Origin: Eleginops maclovinus
Lineage: Eukaryota; Chordata; Actinopteri; Perciformes; Eleginopidae
Direction: 5' to 3'
DNA length: 64,000 nucleotides
Assembly: GCF_036324505.1 (NCBI RefSeq)
Contig: NC_086370.1
Coordinates: 12,572,512 to 12,636,511 of the forward strand
Positions 28,001 through 38,877 of this stretch are shown here, piece by piece. The notes below the pieces were generated by a model. It was not told the DNA's origin. It did not search any database and saw only the letters and a program-made list of their open reading frames with translations. The position numbers were made by a program, and so were the translations under genes. Numbering within the stretch: the first letter of the stretch is position 1; the number at the start of each line of letters is the position of its first letter.

Positions 28001-31000
28001 GTGACCATTATTGTACCTCTTAAAGGATAGCAACCATTCAGAAGTGAAGTGGATTATAGGAGGTGAAGTCTACATAAATACCACCTCCACACAATGAGGG
28101 AAACACATTTTTTGTATTCCAGGTCAGCAGTATTGTACAGATTTGTCACATCGTCAAATGAAACCCTTAGACAGGACGATTGCCAGACTTTTAGGGAAAG
28201 ACGTTAACATATTGCAGCAGTGCCACCAAATGATCTGCCGTGTGTCTGTTAAAAATCTGCGCCTCATACAGTGAAGCGCCTGTGGGCTTTCAGCATCATT
28301 TCAGATAAATTGATGTTCTCTTCAGTGATTCAGTTATCCATAAAGGATTGTTTTTTTACTGTAAAAAGAGGAAAACTCCAGTGCTTTAAGGTGAAGAGTT
28401 TCTTATTTAATTATGAAGACTGTCTGATCATTGAAAAATGAATTCAAAGCACATAATCTATTCACAAATGAATAGTGGGCCACCTAAGTACAACACTGTC
28501 TTGCTTCCTGTCAGTGAAAGTGCCTAAAATGCAGAACTGTCATTCAGTATTTTCTAGTGATAAATGACCACTAATTCAGCAATCAGCCGTTCTTTTCTAT
28601 GTCATATGCATTTTTATAGGACTTACACTGGTACCAGAGAACATGTTTACACACTATTGAGCTCTTATAAAAACAGTATGTGATTTGATGTGGCGCCACT
28701 TTTCAGAATATGTATTTTTGATGTGTATTTAATGGTTTCCATTAAGCACATTTATACTAAGGTTCAGTTGCTGCAGGGTTGTGTCTCTGCTTAGGAGCTA
28801 AAATTACCCTTATTAACCAAGATTTCTTGACTTTTCAACAAGCGTTAATGAAAAAATGTTACTAATCCCCTGGAAAGAGCAGCAGTGAGGCAGTGTGATC
28901 AGGATAAGTTCCTCCGTGAAGAAGGCGCAAAGAGAAAGCAGAGGGAGATTAAAGATGTGATTGATGGCATTTTGTATAGACTGGGACCCTGGCCTCAGTT
29001 TAATGTTAGAGATCAAATCCCATCTGGATCAAATCTTATCTTTAAATGTCAGGGCTGATGATAGAAGAGAGGAATCTGGAGAGTCGTGCAGGAATCTGTC
29101 GCTGACAGACGACCACGAATTGTTCAAATTGCTGGTAAAAATTGAAACGCATAGCTTGATTTTTAAACCTGAGCCCTGCAACCATACCGAGGCAGTGCGG
29201 GGAAATGCCATAATGTGATTAAACACAGAGCTTTGGGAGGCTTTGAAGAAAAAAAATCTAATCTATCTACTGTGGAAAAAGCAAAAGGACACCCTTTTGA
29301 AACGGGGGAAAATTCTCCCCATATCATCTATTTCATGAACATAAAAGATGTGTGAGATTCTGTATATTTCTTGTAGCAGAGCGGTTTCTCAGGCCACCTT
29401 AATTGCTTTGTAACAATGGGTTCGGATACACTGCTGAGTTCACATTTGTTAGATTAATTATGCAAATTCCCCTTGCAGAACCTTTCTGTTTATTAGAACA
29501 GTTGTATGACACACACTTCCACTTGATTATTTAATAGAAAAAGACTCAGGTGGAATACATAGTGGCTTCAGTTGGATATCATCAGGGATTGTGGCCCGGT
29601 CTGAAGGAAGAAGCAGACAGAAGCTTAATGCTAAACTCTAACAGCACATCAAGAACTGCGATCATCTGAAGACTTGTCTGTTTATTTTGTTCTTGAGCAT
29701 CCGTTCAGCAAAAGAGAAAAAGATGATATTGTTTAATGTCACATTTCTTGAAAGAATTTAAGGATCAATCTCATGGGGAGAGATTTGCCCTTTTCTCAAA
29801 TTTCCCCGTGACACAAGTTAAGTGAATATATTCAAAAGTAAACTCCTACTAGAGGCGTATAACCAATAATAAAAGGCTCTTGCTCATTGAATTTGCTCAG
29901 ATAGATAGCGGTAAAGAGCACCATCTAGTCACTGAAACAAAAGGCTGCGAATCCCATTTTCCTGCGCACTCTGCGGCGTGGAGAGGCATTCACAGGCAGC
30001 CCCTCGTGAAGATCAGTCACTGTCAGGGGGCATACAGGTTGTCAATTGATAATGAAGCACAGTGCTAAGGGCCTTTAGGTTCTTGCTGTCCTAATTACAC
30101 TGAGCGAGGGCTCTCCACCCTTGTGTTAACATTTGATTTATTCCCTCTGCTTTGTTAAAAAGGACCAGCGTTAATTGTTTTTACAGATGACTCAAACTTG
30201 TGGAATCAAGCCTCATTAATAAGGGGCTAGGCTATTTACACATTACACCTTGTCGAACCCCAGCCTGTGACGTATGTCAAATTAATTCCGAGGTCAGCAG
30301 AGAGATAAGTCATCGCGTCAAAAATATTAATATAGTGTCCTCTCTGAGCTGATGCGAATGTGAATAAAGGCTTTTATATATTGTATATTGCATGGGTTGT
30401 AGTGCTTTATACTACTGTAAGCATTGGGGTGAGAGTTCATGTGTTTGAGCATGCGCAGGCGGTTCTGGGGAGTGGGTGTGTGACCTTAATAAACGGAGAC
30501 GCTGTCTGTGACGCTTCAGAAAGCACAAATGTTTAACAAAGAGTTTTTGTTAGACAGAACTATATTTGAAGCCCCAACACCTCGCACATTACATTTGTGG
30601 CAGCGGTGGGATCAGACAAGGAATAACAACTTTGCCGCAAGCAGCAAACAGGAGTCGTACTGCGATGCCAGGGTGAGGCACGTCCCCTATGAAGTTGGGG
30701 ATTTGGTGTGGTTGAATGATCCCACTGAGAGCCGCCGTAAACTGGCTCCCCACTGGAAGGGGCATTATCGGATGCAGAGGCGAATGGACAGGGGTAATGA
30801 AGTTGGGGTCAAGTACCAACTAAGTAGCCCATTTGGGGATGAGTTCGCTCTCCAAACGGTCCCTTATGACGGGCTACAGCGATACAACCTGCCGTTGGCC
30901 TTTCCCTTGGAGGGGCCATCAAGGTCTCTCTTAAGCCATGCTCAGCCCCTTGCGATGCAGGATGCAGTCTCCCCACAGAGCCCTGGACCCTCTGGGCGCG

Positions 31001-34000
31001 ACCAGGCCTCGCCAACGGTGTCTCGGGCTAGGAGGTTTGCGCGGCCTCCTGCTCGCTTTATGGACTTTGTTATGGGCTGAGTGCCTGCTGTTTTCATGCA
31101 TGTGTGCTTCTGTTCTCCTGTGTTCTGACGACATGCGCATTCTTTGCTGCATAATTGTGTTCTGTTCGTATTTCTAATCTGCAGGTCAGGGGAATAGGTT
31201 GAGTCAGACCAGGCTTGAAGTCCTATTAGGTTGTTGTTGTTTTTTTAATATATATATATACAGTACACACACAAATGTTCTCTGTTTAGTTTTGTGGTTT
31301 TTCGTTGGTGTATTTTTGTGAGATTTGTTTTGTTTGTGTGTTTTCTCCTTGTGTATAGAAATAGGGACATTTATTTCAGTAAGGGAGGACGTATGTAAGC
31401 ATAGAAGAGAGTGGGTGTGTGTACGTTAATAAACGGAGGCGCTGTCTGTGACAAAAGTTCCAGAGTTTTTGTTAGACAGAACTATCTTTGAAGCCCTAAG
31501 ACCTTGCACGTTACACTAGTAATACTAATCAGATTTGTTCATACTGAAAATGTTACAATTAAATAAGTTAAACAAACATTTCAAGCTGTTATAACAGACT
31601 TTTTGTAGCAACATGAAGGAATTAACTATTATTTGGATGTCCAACCAAATCAAAATGTATATAATCCATGTAGTTGTGACCAGGAGGCATAAGATAGAAA
31701 AAGGACGGAGAGTCCAATCCTGTGGGAAACAACAACTAAATGATCTCTCACATTACTTATGTACTAGGGTAATGCAACTTCCATATCACTATTTGAAGAA
31801 GTAAGTCTATTGTTTCACCCAGAACACTATATTTTGTAATAATTGTAGCTAGTATAAGCAGTTTAGACAGAAGTGGTTAGGAAATATTTTGTGTAAGCTT
31901 GTAAGCTTTCGCTCAGGCCTGTGACCTCTTCACACACGTGACCATTGGTCTCCTCACAGCTGCTTGTGTACTGCTTGTTTTCAAGTTAGCCAGTGTGTCC
32001 TTCCTCTCAGTCCTCCTCTGGCATAGGCTAACGGCCTTGCAGGTGCTGTTATCTTCATCAAGGAAGGGCAGCCTCGGCTTCCGCAGCCTTGTTCCCACAG
32101 TGGCTACACTCTCACACCTGTTCTTAGATTGGTTTTATTGTTTGGGGCTGAGCCCAGATGCTTCGTTAGACACGTTATGTGTGAACGGGATGTCAGGTTA
32201 AGTTTTGACGTATTGTCCTAGATTGTTTAGTCTGCTGCTCTGAGAATGTTTCTTACCCATTCAGAACTAGTTAAAACCTCTTCCTATGCCTGAGTAGTAA
32301 ATGTCTTGTCAATTCTCCGGCCGTAACTCAGAATAAACCCAAAAGTGTTTTGACATCAAGTTCCTGCTCTCCAGCGTCTCTCTGAGTTTCGTCTCCATTG
32401 CTTCAGAAGTTTCCACCACACTAGTTGCTTGTGTTAGAGAGATAAACACAGTTTAATCAGTCAGTTTTTAGTTTTTGAAAGATGATAATTGACATATAAA
32501 AGATATATTGCTCTCCTCCAAGTAGGCCCACAGTCAATTAACCCTACTTACAGCATCCTAAAGCTTTAAGGTTTTGAAATAATACCCAACAGTATGGACC
32601 AAAGCTTCTCTAGAATGCTTTGTAAGGTTGGAAACTATATATTTTAACAAGTAGCCTCACATTTTGTAGATGGAAAAGCATGAATTAGACAGCTGCAATC
32701 TTTTCAAACAGCAGCTTGACGCAGAGATAACTTTATCACTATATCCTTCATGGTGAACTCACACACACATCTTTCCAGTTAACAAACAGCTACAAAGAAC
32801 AGTATGCTGATACAAGAGGGGTTCAAATTAATTGAGCATCACTATAACTTTTGTCGTTATTTTCTCATATTTTTTACAAGTGTACAAATAAAATCACCCT
32901 TTAAAATTGTACTATATAACTATAAAAGAACTTGAGTTTTAGGCTACATGACTTCTTATTCCGTCATAACTCTATCAAGACTGAAGGTTTACATATTTAA
33001 TACATTTCACTGAAATTAATCCACCGATCTTTTCACACTTATAGTCCAGCGTGGAGCGATTTGTCATGTGGGATTGCTAACAAAACCGTTCAATTACCGA
33101 GATACGCAGGTCTGTGACTCGGCCTTTGTGGGGAAAGACTCATGCAAGAAAAGAGAAGTATTGGATCCCCTGAACAACTTAATCCCTGACATAATCCCTA
33201 ACTTTAATTTTGTCAAATTCATGTTCCCAAAAATGAAGCCACACATGAGCCAGAGCTTTTTGAGTTAGCAATACCCGTCATTAGAGGGAGAGTGTGTACA
33301 AGAACATTTATTTTCTTTTGTGTTGCTGCACTTGATGTCCTCCACACCAATATGCTTTGGTGTCATAAAGCATTATACCAAAAGCAGCGACACCTAAAGC
33401 AAGATGATATTGCTCCATTGTTACAGGCATACAGGAATAATGGACTGTTAAAACCCTGTCTGGCATGAACCAGCTTTATGAAGCTTTCAACACATTCCAT
33501 CCTGCTGATTTAAAATGTATTCGATCTCTAACAGGAGCTGCACACTTGCATGCATCGACGTGGAGCTCGATTTTAAATAGCAAAGCTTGGAAGGATTAGA
33601 AGAGATTAGATCATGATGAAAAAAGAAACATAAGCACTTTAAACTCCACTAAATATCTTTCAGTGAGCGAGATCCCACAATTACAAGAGCAGACAATGGC
33701 TACGTTTACTGTTCTTCACACACTTTGGCCTTCTTCCAGTGAAGGTGTTATTCAGGTTAAGCTGTTTACGTAAACCTTTTGTCCCCTCTGTCATGAATAA
33801 ACCATTAAACTGAATATTGTGTGGAGTACATTCTTCAGACTGATCAGTCCATACAGGGTTTGTTTTCAGAAGTGGGTGAATGATCTAAAGGCAGATGTGT
33901 TTCCTTAATATATATAAATGTACATGCATAATAATGATACGTAAATTCCTGCTTTTATACCAGTTTGCTTATTGGAGGCATACAGCTAAAAGTGTCCTTG

Positions 34001-37000
34001 GAGTACTAGCTTTAAATACATAACATTCTGCTAGGACATAAAGCCCCAAAGTAATGATATCTGCTCCTAAAACATAACTGCTGCGAGTGCACGGTCTTGA
34101 TTTGAAAGCGACTTTGATGAGCTTGGGATCTCCCCTCTTCTCAAATCGGGGTTTTGGCAGCTGGTCAGTCCAAAGATGAAAAGGTCTGCTTAGAACGATT
34201 TATGGAGTAAATCAACTGAAACTGCAAAAGCAAAATGGACTCCTGTGGAAATGACATCTTTAACAGTGATAAAAAAAACTAAGGAAACGGAGTGAACATT
34301 CAAGTGATGAGATGTGTTCATGCTACAGTAATCAATTTCATATTAAAATAGTTTGATATCAAAAGCTTCTTAGCGCGCCCCTCTGTGGTTTCTCATTTTT
34401 ATAACCGAGTTATAATGGTTACTTGAGTTGTTTCAAAACTACGTTACAGTACATGCAATGCCTCTGAGTCTTCTGATGTAAAAAGTTCAACTGAGTTCAA
34501 CTCAAAACCAAGCGACAGAATTTACTCTGCAGACCTCTTTGACAACAAAAAGAAATTCTACATGTCGACAGCTTTTTTTTTATTAAGCAATTACATTACA
34601 TTGCAATACTGATACTGTCAGTTTTCCCCATCAAACAGAACAGAGAATCTGTTTGGGGAGAGAATAAAAGGTGCTGTGCGGTTAGTGAAATATGCAAATA
34701 AGAGTGATATGCAGGATAGGTGTTTGCTTCACAGCCGCAGGGAAGGTAAGAATAATGACAGTGACATTCTCCATACAGCTGTACACTTAGAAGTCTTTGT
34801 TGTTGCTCTGCATGCTGTTAGGCCATTTTAATTGTTGTTTAACATGCCTCTACTTGCTGGCTTATTATGCTTGTTTCTCAAGTAGCTACTTATCAATAGT
34901 CCAGATCCATATTGCAGTTTGAGACTCAGAAGCTGTCTATTACGCTCCAGTAGTGAGACATGCTCCCCTGCAAGCCTGAATCAATAATCTCTGTTGGACA
35001 GGAATTTTTCCTGTTCCATCTCTTATTATAGACACAAAGTAATGGACTTTGCCTAGGGAGCTTAGTATTGATTGTTTTACATTCACCTCTAACCAGTTAG
35101 ACTGGATAGAGATTTGGAGACAAGTCGACTTTAATAACGGTGTTTCCTCGCAGGGCTACGACGATGGGTACGGTGGAGAATATGACGAGGAGAGTTACGA
35201 AGCCTACGAGGACAACTACAGCAATCAGTCAAAGAGGTGATGGTTACACACAGTCACCATCTGTCCACTGTTACTCAAAATAAAGTATGATAAGAGGTAT
35301 TGTTAATAAATCCCAAAACAAATAAGCCAGAAACTATAGGCTTATTGTCTGCTGTGAATCCAATAAAATCATTCCTAGTAAAGTTGCTGAAACTTCAGTG
35401 CCCAGCGCCTTCTGGAAATGACAGAGCTTTTTTTTGCAAAACACATGGCTTTGTGTGCATAACTTTAAACAAAGTATATGATAAGATAATTAAAAACACA
35501 TTGCCAACCTTATATATACTTAAACCTGTTTTACCTAAAGAAAAGATGTCAGCATCTTTCCATATTTGACAGGATTATTGACATATTCAACTTGTAGTTC
35601 TTGATTTAAACTCTTTTTAATGTGTCTGCTTTTAGCATCTCAGAATATTATGAATATGGACATGGCAACAGTGATGAATCCTATAACAACTATGGTAAGT
35701 ACTGTATATTTTTTATGTAGCGGAAAGTATTTTTGTAAGCTGAACATCTATATAAGTATGAGTCACACCCTTTCATGTGTCTTCCCTCCTCTCTACTCGC
35801 TCACACTGTCAACAGTTTACTGTAGCAAAATGTGTATTACAGCCTAAACAGCCTAAAATAAGTCAGTTAATTAAAATAATTATTCATTGGTAGGTTATTG
35901 GAAAATGAATAAGATCGGGCACAAACAACCAATCTTAAATAAAGTTATAATAAACCTTAAGGTTCGGCTGCATATACAGCAATATCTGCAATTGTGTGAC
36001 ATGTTTTCCAGTGTTATCATTGTACTGAATTTAAGCCAGTAATATTTCACAAAAGCATTTCCCCCTTTTGTTGAACATAATTAGTTGAATTTGTAGACGA
36101 GGCACAGTGTTTGATTTTAAAAACAGACTTTTTCAGAAACATCCACGGACCTCAATTGAATTCATTCCTCACAAGAAAAGAGTCTTGGACAAACAATGCC
36201 GTCTGCTGTTGTACTGATATTTAAAAGATGTTGGGAAGCACAGAAACAAAAAGAAAGAAGCCTTGTGGTTCCAGCCCACTTCTAATCATCACCCAGGGGG
36301 GGGGCTCCTGCATGCACCACCCCTCCTCCCTCTGTGGCGACGGGCTGCCTTTGACTAGAACAGTAAATGAGCCAGTGGAAGTTCAGGGGGTGAACCAATG
36401 CCCGTTGTGAAAGGTGGAGTGTTTTGCCTTTTGGAGATATGCCCTCATTGGCTTATTCCAGAAAAGCTGTTACTATTGGCTTATTTACCACTGCTGTGCA
36501 AACAGCACTGCTGTCAGATAAGCAAAGCATATTTACATTTTCTCAAACCATTAATAAAACATTTAAAACTTGAATTAAATCAAAACCAATCACCAAACGT
36601 TGAGTAACATGTTTGTCACACGACAGCGGCGCTGTACGGTAAGCCGGTTGTCACAGCACGTTTGCAGGCTCATTCATTTTCAGCACAATGAATTGTGCAT
36701 TGGGGTGTTGAGGTCGTACCAAACCCAAAACCAAGGGGGCAATGATTTGATTTTCTGCTCCATAAACACTTTCTTATTTGGAAGCAGTGCAATGTGCCGT
36801 GCAGCAGAGGTGCCATCTTTATGTAATTTGGCTCAGAGGAAGGGGCTGCTGACAGTCAGATCTCAGTATTGGTCCAACAGAGGGCAAGTGCTTATGAAAT
36901 GCATTTACTTTGGGGAGACGCTGGGATAGAATTTGCTGGTTTGAATGTTGTTGTCTTTGGTTTAACGGGTTGTGAAAAGGAGGTATACAATACCCGAGCT

Positions 37001-37162
37001 CACAGACTTTGAGGAGGCACAGTGAATAAAGCAGCTGTCTACAATGTTTCTTTAACTCTTTTTGCAGAGGAGGAGTGGGGGACTTCCCGTCCCAGTCACA
37101 AAGCCCCAGTTTTACGGCTGACAAGAGGGGGCTACAGAAAACATCCCTATGGTAGATACTGA
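6915..37162 (+). CDS. khdrbs2: khdrbs2 (SLM1) KH-domain RNA-binding protein, last seven coding exons, 5' end outside window
   Basis: KHDRBS2 is a nuclear STAR-family protein that binds U/A-rich RNA as a dimer and regulates alternative splicing, mainly in neurons. Seven exons join to 273 codons plus a stop, with phases 0/0/0-2/2-0/0-2/2-1/1. The order is: KH core with the GPRGN loop and the [11 protein letters not shown] segment; the C-terminal part of KH and QUA2 ([17 protein letters not shown]); a diverged RG/Ala-rich linker; a Tyr-rich segment ([18 protein letters not shown]); and the terminal [13 protein letters not shown] prefer khdrbs2 to khdrbs3 because exon 1 here reads [11 protein letters not shown] and exon 2 reads KYAHLS and [16 protein letters not shown], as I recall for KHDRBS2. 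The QUA1 region and start codon should be in one or two exons upstream of base 1; no matching exon is visible in 1-6914. Large introns (up to 10 kb) fit this gene, which is very long in mammals. Confidence 0.95.
9007..9381 (+). pseudogene. hAT transposase fragment, catalytic core (ZMYM1-like/DUF4371 type)
   Basis: An open frame containing CYDGAAVM and [15 protein letters not shown]. These are the conserved D-containing and H-x-LNL blocks of hAT transposases of the type related to vertebrate ZMYM-like proteins. Upstream bases (about 8870-9000) still read as recognisable transposase in another frame but contain a stop. After [14 protein letters not shown] the frame is lost to a one-base shift near 9360; the similarity continues in a neighbouring frame to about 9440. 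It is a dead copy and does not belong to the host gene. Confidence 0.85.
9612..10127 (+). pseudogene. hAT transposase fragment, C-terminal dimerisation domain
   Basis: 171-codon open frame ending in the hAT dimerisation block, with [20 protein letters not shown]. Earlier it has a helical stretch ([20 protein letters not shown]) typical of the region before that domain. It is continuous with the 9007-9381 fragment after decay. Similar coding continues in another frame to about 10205 ([13 protein letters not shown]) before the 3' terminal repeat. Confidence 0.85.
11941..12072 (+). mobile_element. tRNA-derived SINE remnant
   Basis: Contains a B-box-like GTTTGAATCCC at 11978-11988. A tail, GGTGTCCTTGAGCTAAACACT, resembles the GGTGCCCTTGAGCAAGGCAC segment common in teleost tRNA-SINEs. 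The element is degraded and its ends are approximate. Confidence 0.5.
14177..14323 (+). CDS. khdrbs2: khdrbs2 exon: C-terminal KH and QUA2 start
   Basis: 147 nt, 49 codons, phase 0 at both ends, acceptor tttttcacag and donor gtaagt. It reads [20 protein letters not shown], continues through [20 protein letters not shown] and ends EEIKKFLVP. This is the variable loop, third beta strand and last helix of the STAR KH domain. It is nearly identical to the mammalian protein, so it is under strong constraint. Confidence 0.97.
14917..15055 (+). mobile_element. tRNA-derived SINE of a common teleost type
   Basis: The head reads GGGGAGGCAGTAGATCAG. A B box, AGTTCAAGTCC, lies at 14972-14982. It is followed by CGGATCAGTCCAAGTACAGAG and GAGGTGCCAGTTCACC. 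This layout matches a SINE I recall as abundant in percomorph fish genomes. It is truncated before the usual 3' tail. Confidence 0.7.
17249..17291. repeat. Perfect 19-bp inverted repeat with a 5-nt loop
   Basis: The arms 17249-17267 and 17273-17291 are exact reverse complements (left arm AAAAACTCAAATGTGCTCC), separated by AAGAT. The right arm runs on into T, giving a hairpin followed by a T run. No element flanks were identified. Confidence 0.9.
21200..21462. repeat. Dispersed teleost repeat fragment, class not assigned
   Basis: It begins around AGTTTCAAGGCTTTATTGGTC and contains GGCAATGAAAATCTTATGTCG, followed by an AT-rich region with AGTGCAAAAAGAG and AATATTTACAATAACAAC. I recall this combination as a recurrent fish repeat, but I cannot name its class from the sequence. 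Ends are approximate. Confidence 0.45.
22455..22582 (+). CDS. khdrbs2: khdrbs2 exon: QUA2 and start of RG linker
   Basis: 128 nt, enters in phase 0 and leaves after two bases of a Gly codon; acceptor tttcccgcag, donor gtaaag. It begins [20 protein letters not shown] (QUA2, conserved). It then diverges into [17 protein letters not shown], where mammalian KHDRBS2 has a run of RGRG motifs. The phase fits only the downstream exon at 24705, which begins with a single g. Confidence 0.95.
22583..24704. other. khdrbs2 intron with a repeat fragment
   Basis: 2.1-kb intron. It contains a repeat fragment (22950-23145) related to the insertion in the prim2 intron. Nothing else is recognisable. Confidence 0.75.
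22950..23145 (+). repeat. Fragment of the same repeat family as 59624-60888
   Basis: The 17-mer CTACAGCTAATTTCCCT at 23001-23017 also occurs at 59873-59889. About 60 bases further on, 23072-23116 (AAGCATAACTAAGGACGGGG and neighbours) aligns with 59949-59990 (TATGCATAATTAAGGGCTTG), in the same order and spacing. This copy ends before the THAP-domain exon seen in the other copy. Confidence 0.65.
24705..24897 (+). CDS. khdrbs2: khdrbs2 exon: Ala/Gly/Arg-rich linker ending GYRPP...HESYDDY
   Basis: 193 nt; one base completes the Gly codon of the preceding exon, then 64 codons end in phase 0 before gtaagt. The frame is fixed by phase and by the end, which reads [18 protein letters not shown] and then THESYDDY. 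This matches the GYRxPP...HExYxxY segment of the family. The middle is a six-Ala run encoded by (GCA)6, plus a three-Ala run. The proline tracts and most RG repeats of the mammalian linker are absent. All three frames are open over most of this exon because of the GCA repeat, so a gene finder could easily pick a wrong frame. Confidence 0.88.
30416..30593 (+). repeat. 5' LTR of the Gypsy-type element
   Basis: 178 bp, TGTAA...TTACA. It carries about 45 extra bases near its start (including GAGCATGCGCAGGCGGTTC) and about 10 more further in, relative to the 3' copy. AATAAA lies within it. The sequence after it, TGTGGCAGCGGTGGGATC, sits where a primer-binding site is expected. Confidence 0.75.
30594..31080 (+). 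pseudogene. Gypsy-type pol remnant, integrase C-terminal end
   Basis: The open frame runs out of the 5' LTR (first Met at 30508) into a pol fragment. The motif [16 protein letters not shown], followed by [11 protein letters not shown], is the chromo/SH3-like C-terminal part of a Ty3/Gypsy integrase that interacts with DNA. A Ser/Pro/Arg-rich tail ends at TGA 31078-31080. The junction between leader and pol lies near 30620-30650, where several kilobases have been lost. The frame is open, but nothing shows that it is expressed. Confidence 0.75.
31394..31515 (+). repeat. 3' LTR of the Gypsy-type element
   Basis: 122 bp, TGTAAGCATAG...TTACA, preceded by a purine-rich GTAAGGGAGG tract that could be the polypurine tract. 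It is shorter than the 5' copy by internal deletions. AATAAA lies inside. Confidence 0.75.
31810..32430 (+). repeat. Possible solo-LTR-like segment
   Basis: This region is richer in GC than its surroundings. It has AATAAA at 32332-32337 followed by a pyrimidine-rich stretch (CTGCTCTCCAGCGTCTCTCT), as in LTR R-U5 regions. I could not find clean TG...CA ends or a target duplication, so this is a suspicion only. Confidence 0.28.
35154..35236 (+). CDS. khdrbs2: khdrbs2 exon: Tyr-rich segment
   Basis: 83 nt, enters in phase 0 and leaves with two bases (ag). It reads [20 protein letters not shown] and then NYSNQSK. In the family this Tyr-rich region is phosphorylated by Src-type kinases such as Fyn. 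The donor is gtgatg, weaker than the others. Reading past it meets TGA at once, which is why an open frame appears to end here. Confidence 0.94.
35237..35635. other. khdrbs2 short intron
   Basis: 399-bp intron between the two Tyr-rich exons; nothing else recognised. Confidence 0.85.
35636..35694 (+). CDS. khdrbs2: khdrbs2 exon: EYYEYGHG segment
   Basis: 59 nt between acceptor tgcttttag and donor gtaagt. The first base completes a Ser codon (AG|C), then 19 codons read [19 protein letters not shown], and one base (g) carries over. It aligns with the SVPEYYDYGHG segment of KHDRBS2. Confidence 0.95.
35695..37067. other. khdrbs2 last intron
   Basis: 1.37-kb intron with a nine-G run at 36296-36304. 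The open frames at 36228-36929 have no recognised domain. Confidence 0.8.
37068..37162 (+). CDS. khdrbs2: khdrbs2 terminal coding exon
   Basis: 95 nt of coding sequence after acceptor ctttttgcag. The first two bases complete a Glu codon, and the frame then reads [17 protein letters not shown] and [13 protein letters not shown] before TGA at 37160-37162. The basic, Tyr-containing tail is the family's C-terminal nuclear localisation element. Confidence 0.96.
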
Positions 37163-38595
37163 AGGTGCTCCAGATATGTGACCTCCTATTTAAAACTTTT
37201 TATATTTTTTTTAAATTCCTCATAAAATGTTCAAATGTTTCCTGTTTTTGTTTGTCTCCTTTGGACACAAACCCCATTAAGCACAAAATCCTGAAGTGTA
37301 ACACATATTGAAGTATTCAGTTTGAGTCTTTCTTTTTCATAAATCCAGAGAGGTAAAAGAGAGACATTCACCCATGTAGAGGAAGGTTGTATTTAGAATT
37401 GGCTTTTAAAATAACCTTCATTCCCCGCCTGCCCCCACCCACTCCTAAAAAGCATAATACAAATACCAAGAAATACAGCAAAGTATTATGAAAAATAGTT
37501 TCTATTCATTGCCTTTAGTGCAGTTAATATTAAGGTTCAGTAGCCAACGCCTGCAATACCAGGCAACCAATATCTGTGCCTTTTAAGGTGCTCATATTAC
37601 TCAGACATAATGTATTTGTTCCTATGCGTCAACGCCAATAAACACAGCATTTAAGGTAGACTAGAATTTTGAAAAGTATGTGAAACATCCCATGTCCATT
37701 GTCTTCCACTATGACACATTACAAGGTGCAAAAGTATTTTGGTAAAGAAAAGTGGCGTACACATTGGCTGAGGTAATTGTGGGTCACCCAAAATGAGTGT
37801 AAAGACGGGATGGTCTGAAACCAGGAACGGCTGCAAATCAAACGTACCCTCAAATTTCAAATGAGCTTTTTTTCAACGTGCATCACCTTCCTCCACAGTT
37901 CACTGATTGGTCTGGCTATGGGCTCAGTCTGGTTTAAGTGGATCTCTTCCTGACTCATACCCTAAAGCAAAACTTTCCGACACGCTTCTACCAGATTCTT
38001 TTCCATAAAATGTGTTAATTGTTTGGCTTGTTGGAAAATAAATCAAAAGCAGTTCTGTGGTTAATTTGTCTTTTGAAGCGCCGGCAGATAAAGCGTTTGT
38101 CTGCAGAAGCTTCACTTCCTGTTTTGATTCCAGCTGTGGCTTTAACTTTTCATCTTTTTTATGGTGACAAACAGAGAAACACAAATCGCTCTGAGCACAA
38201 ATGACCTGACAAACAACTCCATTAAAGGCAACAGATGGAAACCAAACATTGTCCAGAATTGAAGACCTGTATGCAAGTGACTAAATGACCTGGACTTATA
38301 TTATAAAATGTTTTCCATAAATCTAAATCCCACTTCAAGTTTCCCCCCTAACTGATAGTGATATGAACCTCAGAGGACTTCATGTTAGAAATGAGTTGAT
38401 ACGACTAAAGTTAGCCTAAGTTATATTGTGAATTTCAATGATATGTGTGAGATCGTAATCGTGCAAGACCTTTCTTTTGTTTGGCTTGAGAGCAAACAGC
38501 AATGTACAGTGTGTCATTTCTAATGCGTGCTTTGTTCTGTGTGTAACCTGTATTTGTACATAAGGCATTTAATAAAAACAACATAAACCTCCACA
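37163..38595 (+). other. khdrbs2: khdrbs2 3' untranslated region, inferred
   Basis: AT-rich sequence without coding signal follows the stop codon. A canonical AATAAA at 38571-38576 is followed within about 20 bases by a cleavage-like context and then a short GT-containing stretch, giving a 3' UTR of about 1.4 kb. The end is inferred from the signal alone; earlier or later sites are possible. Confidence 0.5.
38571..38576 (+). promoter_or_regulatory. Candidate khdrbs2 polyadenylation signal AATAAA
   Basis: Canonical hexamer in the + orientation, 1.4 kb after the khdrbs2 stop and before the first exon of the next gene candidate at 38820. Confidence 0.5.
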
Positions 38596-38819
38596 CAGTG
38601 TGTAAGACTCTCTAAATAGGAGCTTTAATCGGCATTTTTTGTTAACATTAACATGTGCTTCCAGGTAGCGGCTAACTCGTTTCATAAAGAAAGCCCACCA
38701 ACCTGTCCCAAATCACTCTTTTGTTAAATAATTTATATTCCTGCTCAATCGTCCTTGAATCTTTGATCATTTTCTTATTTGGAAACTAATAAACTTCTTT
38801 CTTTAATCCATTCTGTGAG

Positions 38820-38877
38820 GTTTTACATCATTAAAGAGACACAGATTGACTCTGAGAATGATATGGAGTTAAAAGAG
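38820..38877 (+). CDS. Candidate gene exon 1
   Basis: 58 nt. Pyrimidine-rich acceptor ending ctgtgag, donor gtaagaag. It reads FYIIKETQIDSENDMELKE, with one leading base and exit in phase 0. It contains the possible start ATG at 38863-38865. The least certain member of the chain. Confidence 0.42.

Larger units (their letters stand above)
30416..31515 (+). mobile_element. Internally deleted LTR retrotransposon (Ty3/Gypsy type)
   Basis: Two LTR-like copies, 30416-30593 and 31394-31515, both start TGTAAGCAT and end TTACA. They share TTAATAAACGGAG-CGCTGTC and GAGTTTTTGTTAGACAGAAC. Only about 0.8 kb lies between them, holding the 3' end of an integrase-bearing polyprotein. The bases just outside (CTAC and CTAG) agree at 3 of 4, a possible worn target duplication. 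Gag, protease, reverse transcriptase and most of integrase are missing, so the copy is defective. Confidence 0.8.
24898..35153. other. khdrbs2 intron, largest in the window
   Basis: 10.3-kb intron. Apart from an LTR retrotransposon remnant (30416-31515) and a possible LTR-like segment (about 31810-32430), I see only AT-rich non-coding sequence. Confidence 0.75.

Noticed and set aside
35049..35240. Open frame starting with a Met before the Tyr-rich khdrbs2 exon
   Set aside because: The part before 35154 is intron, and the TGA lies just past the donor.
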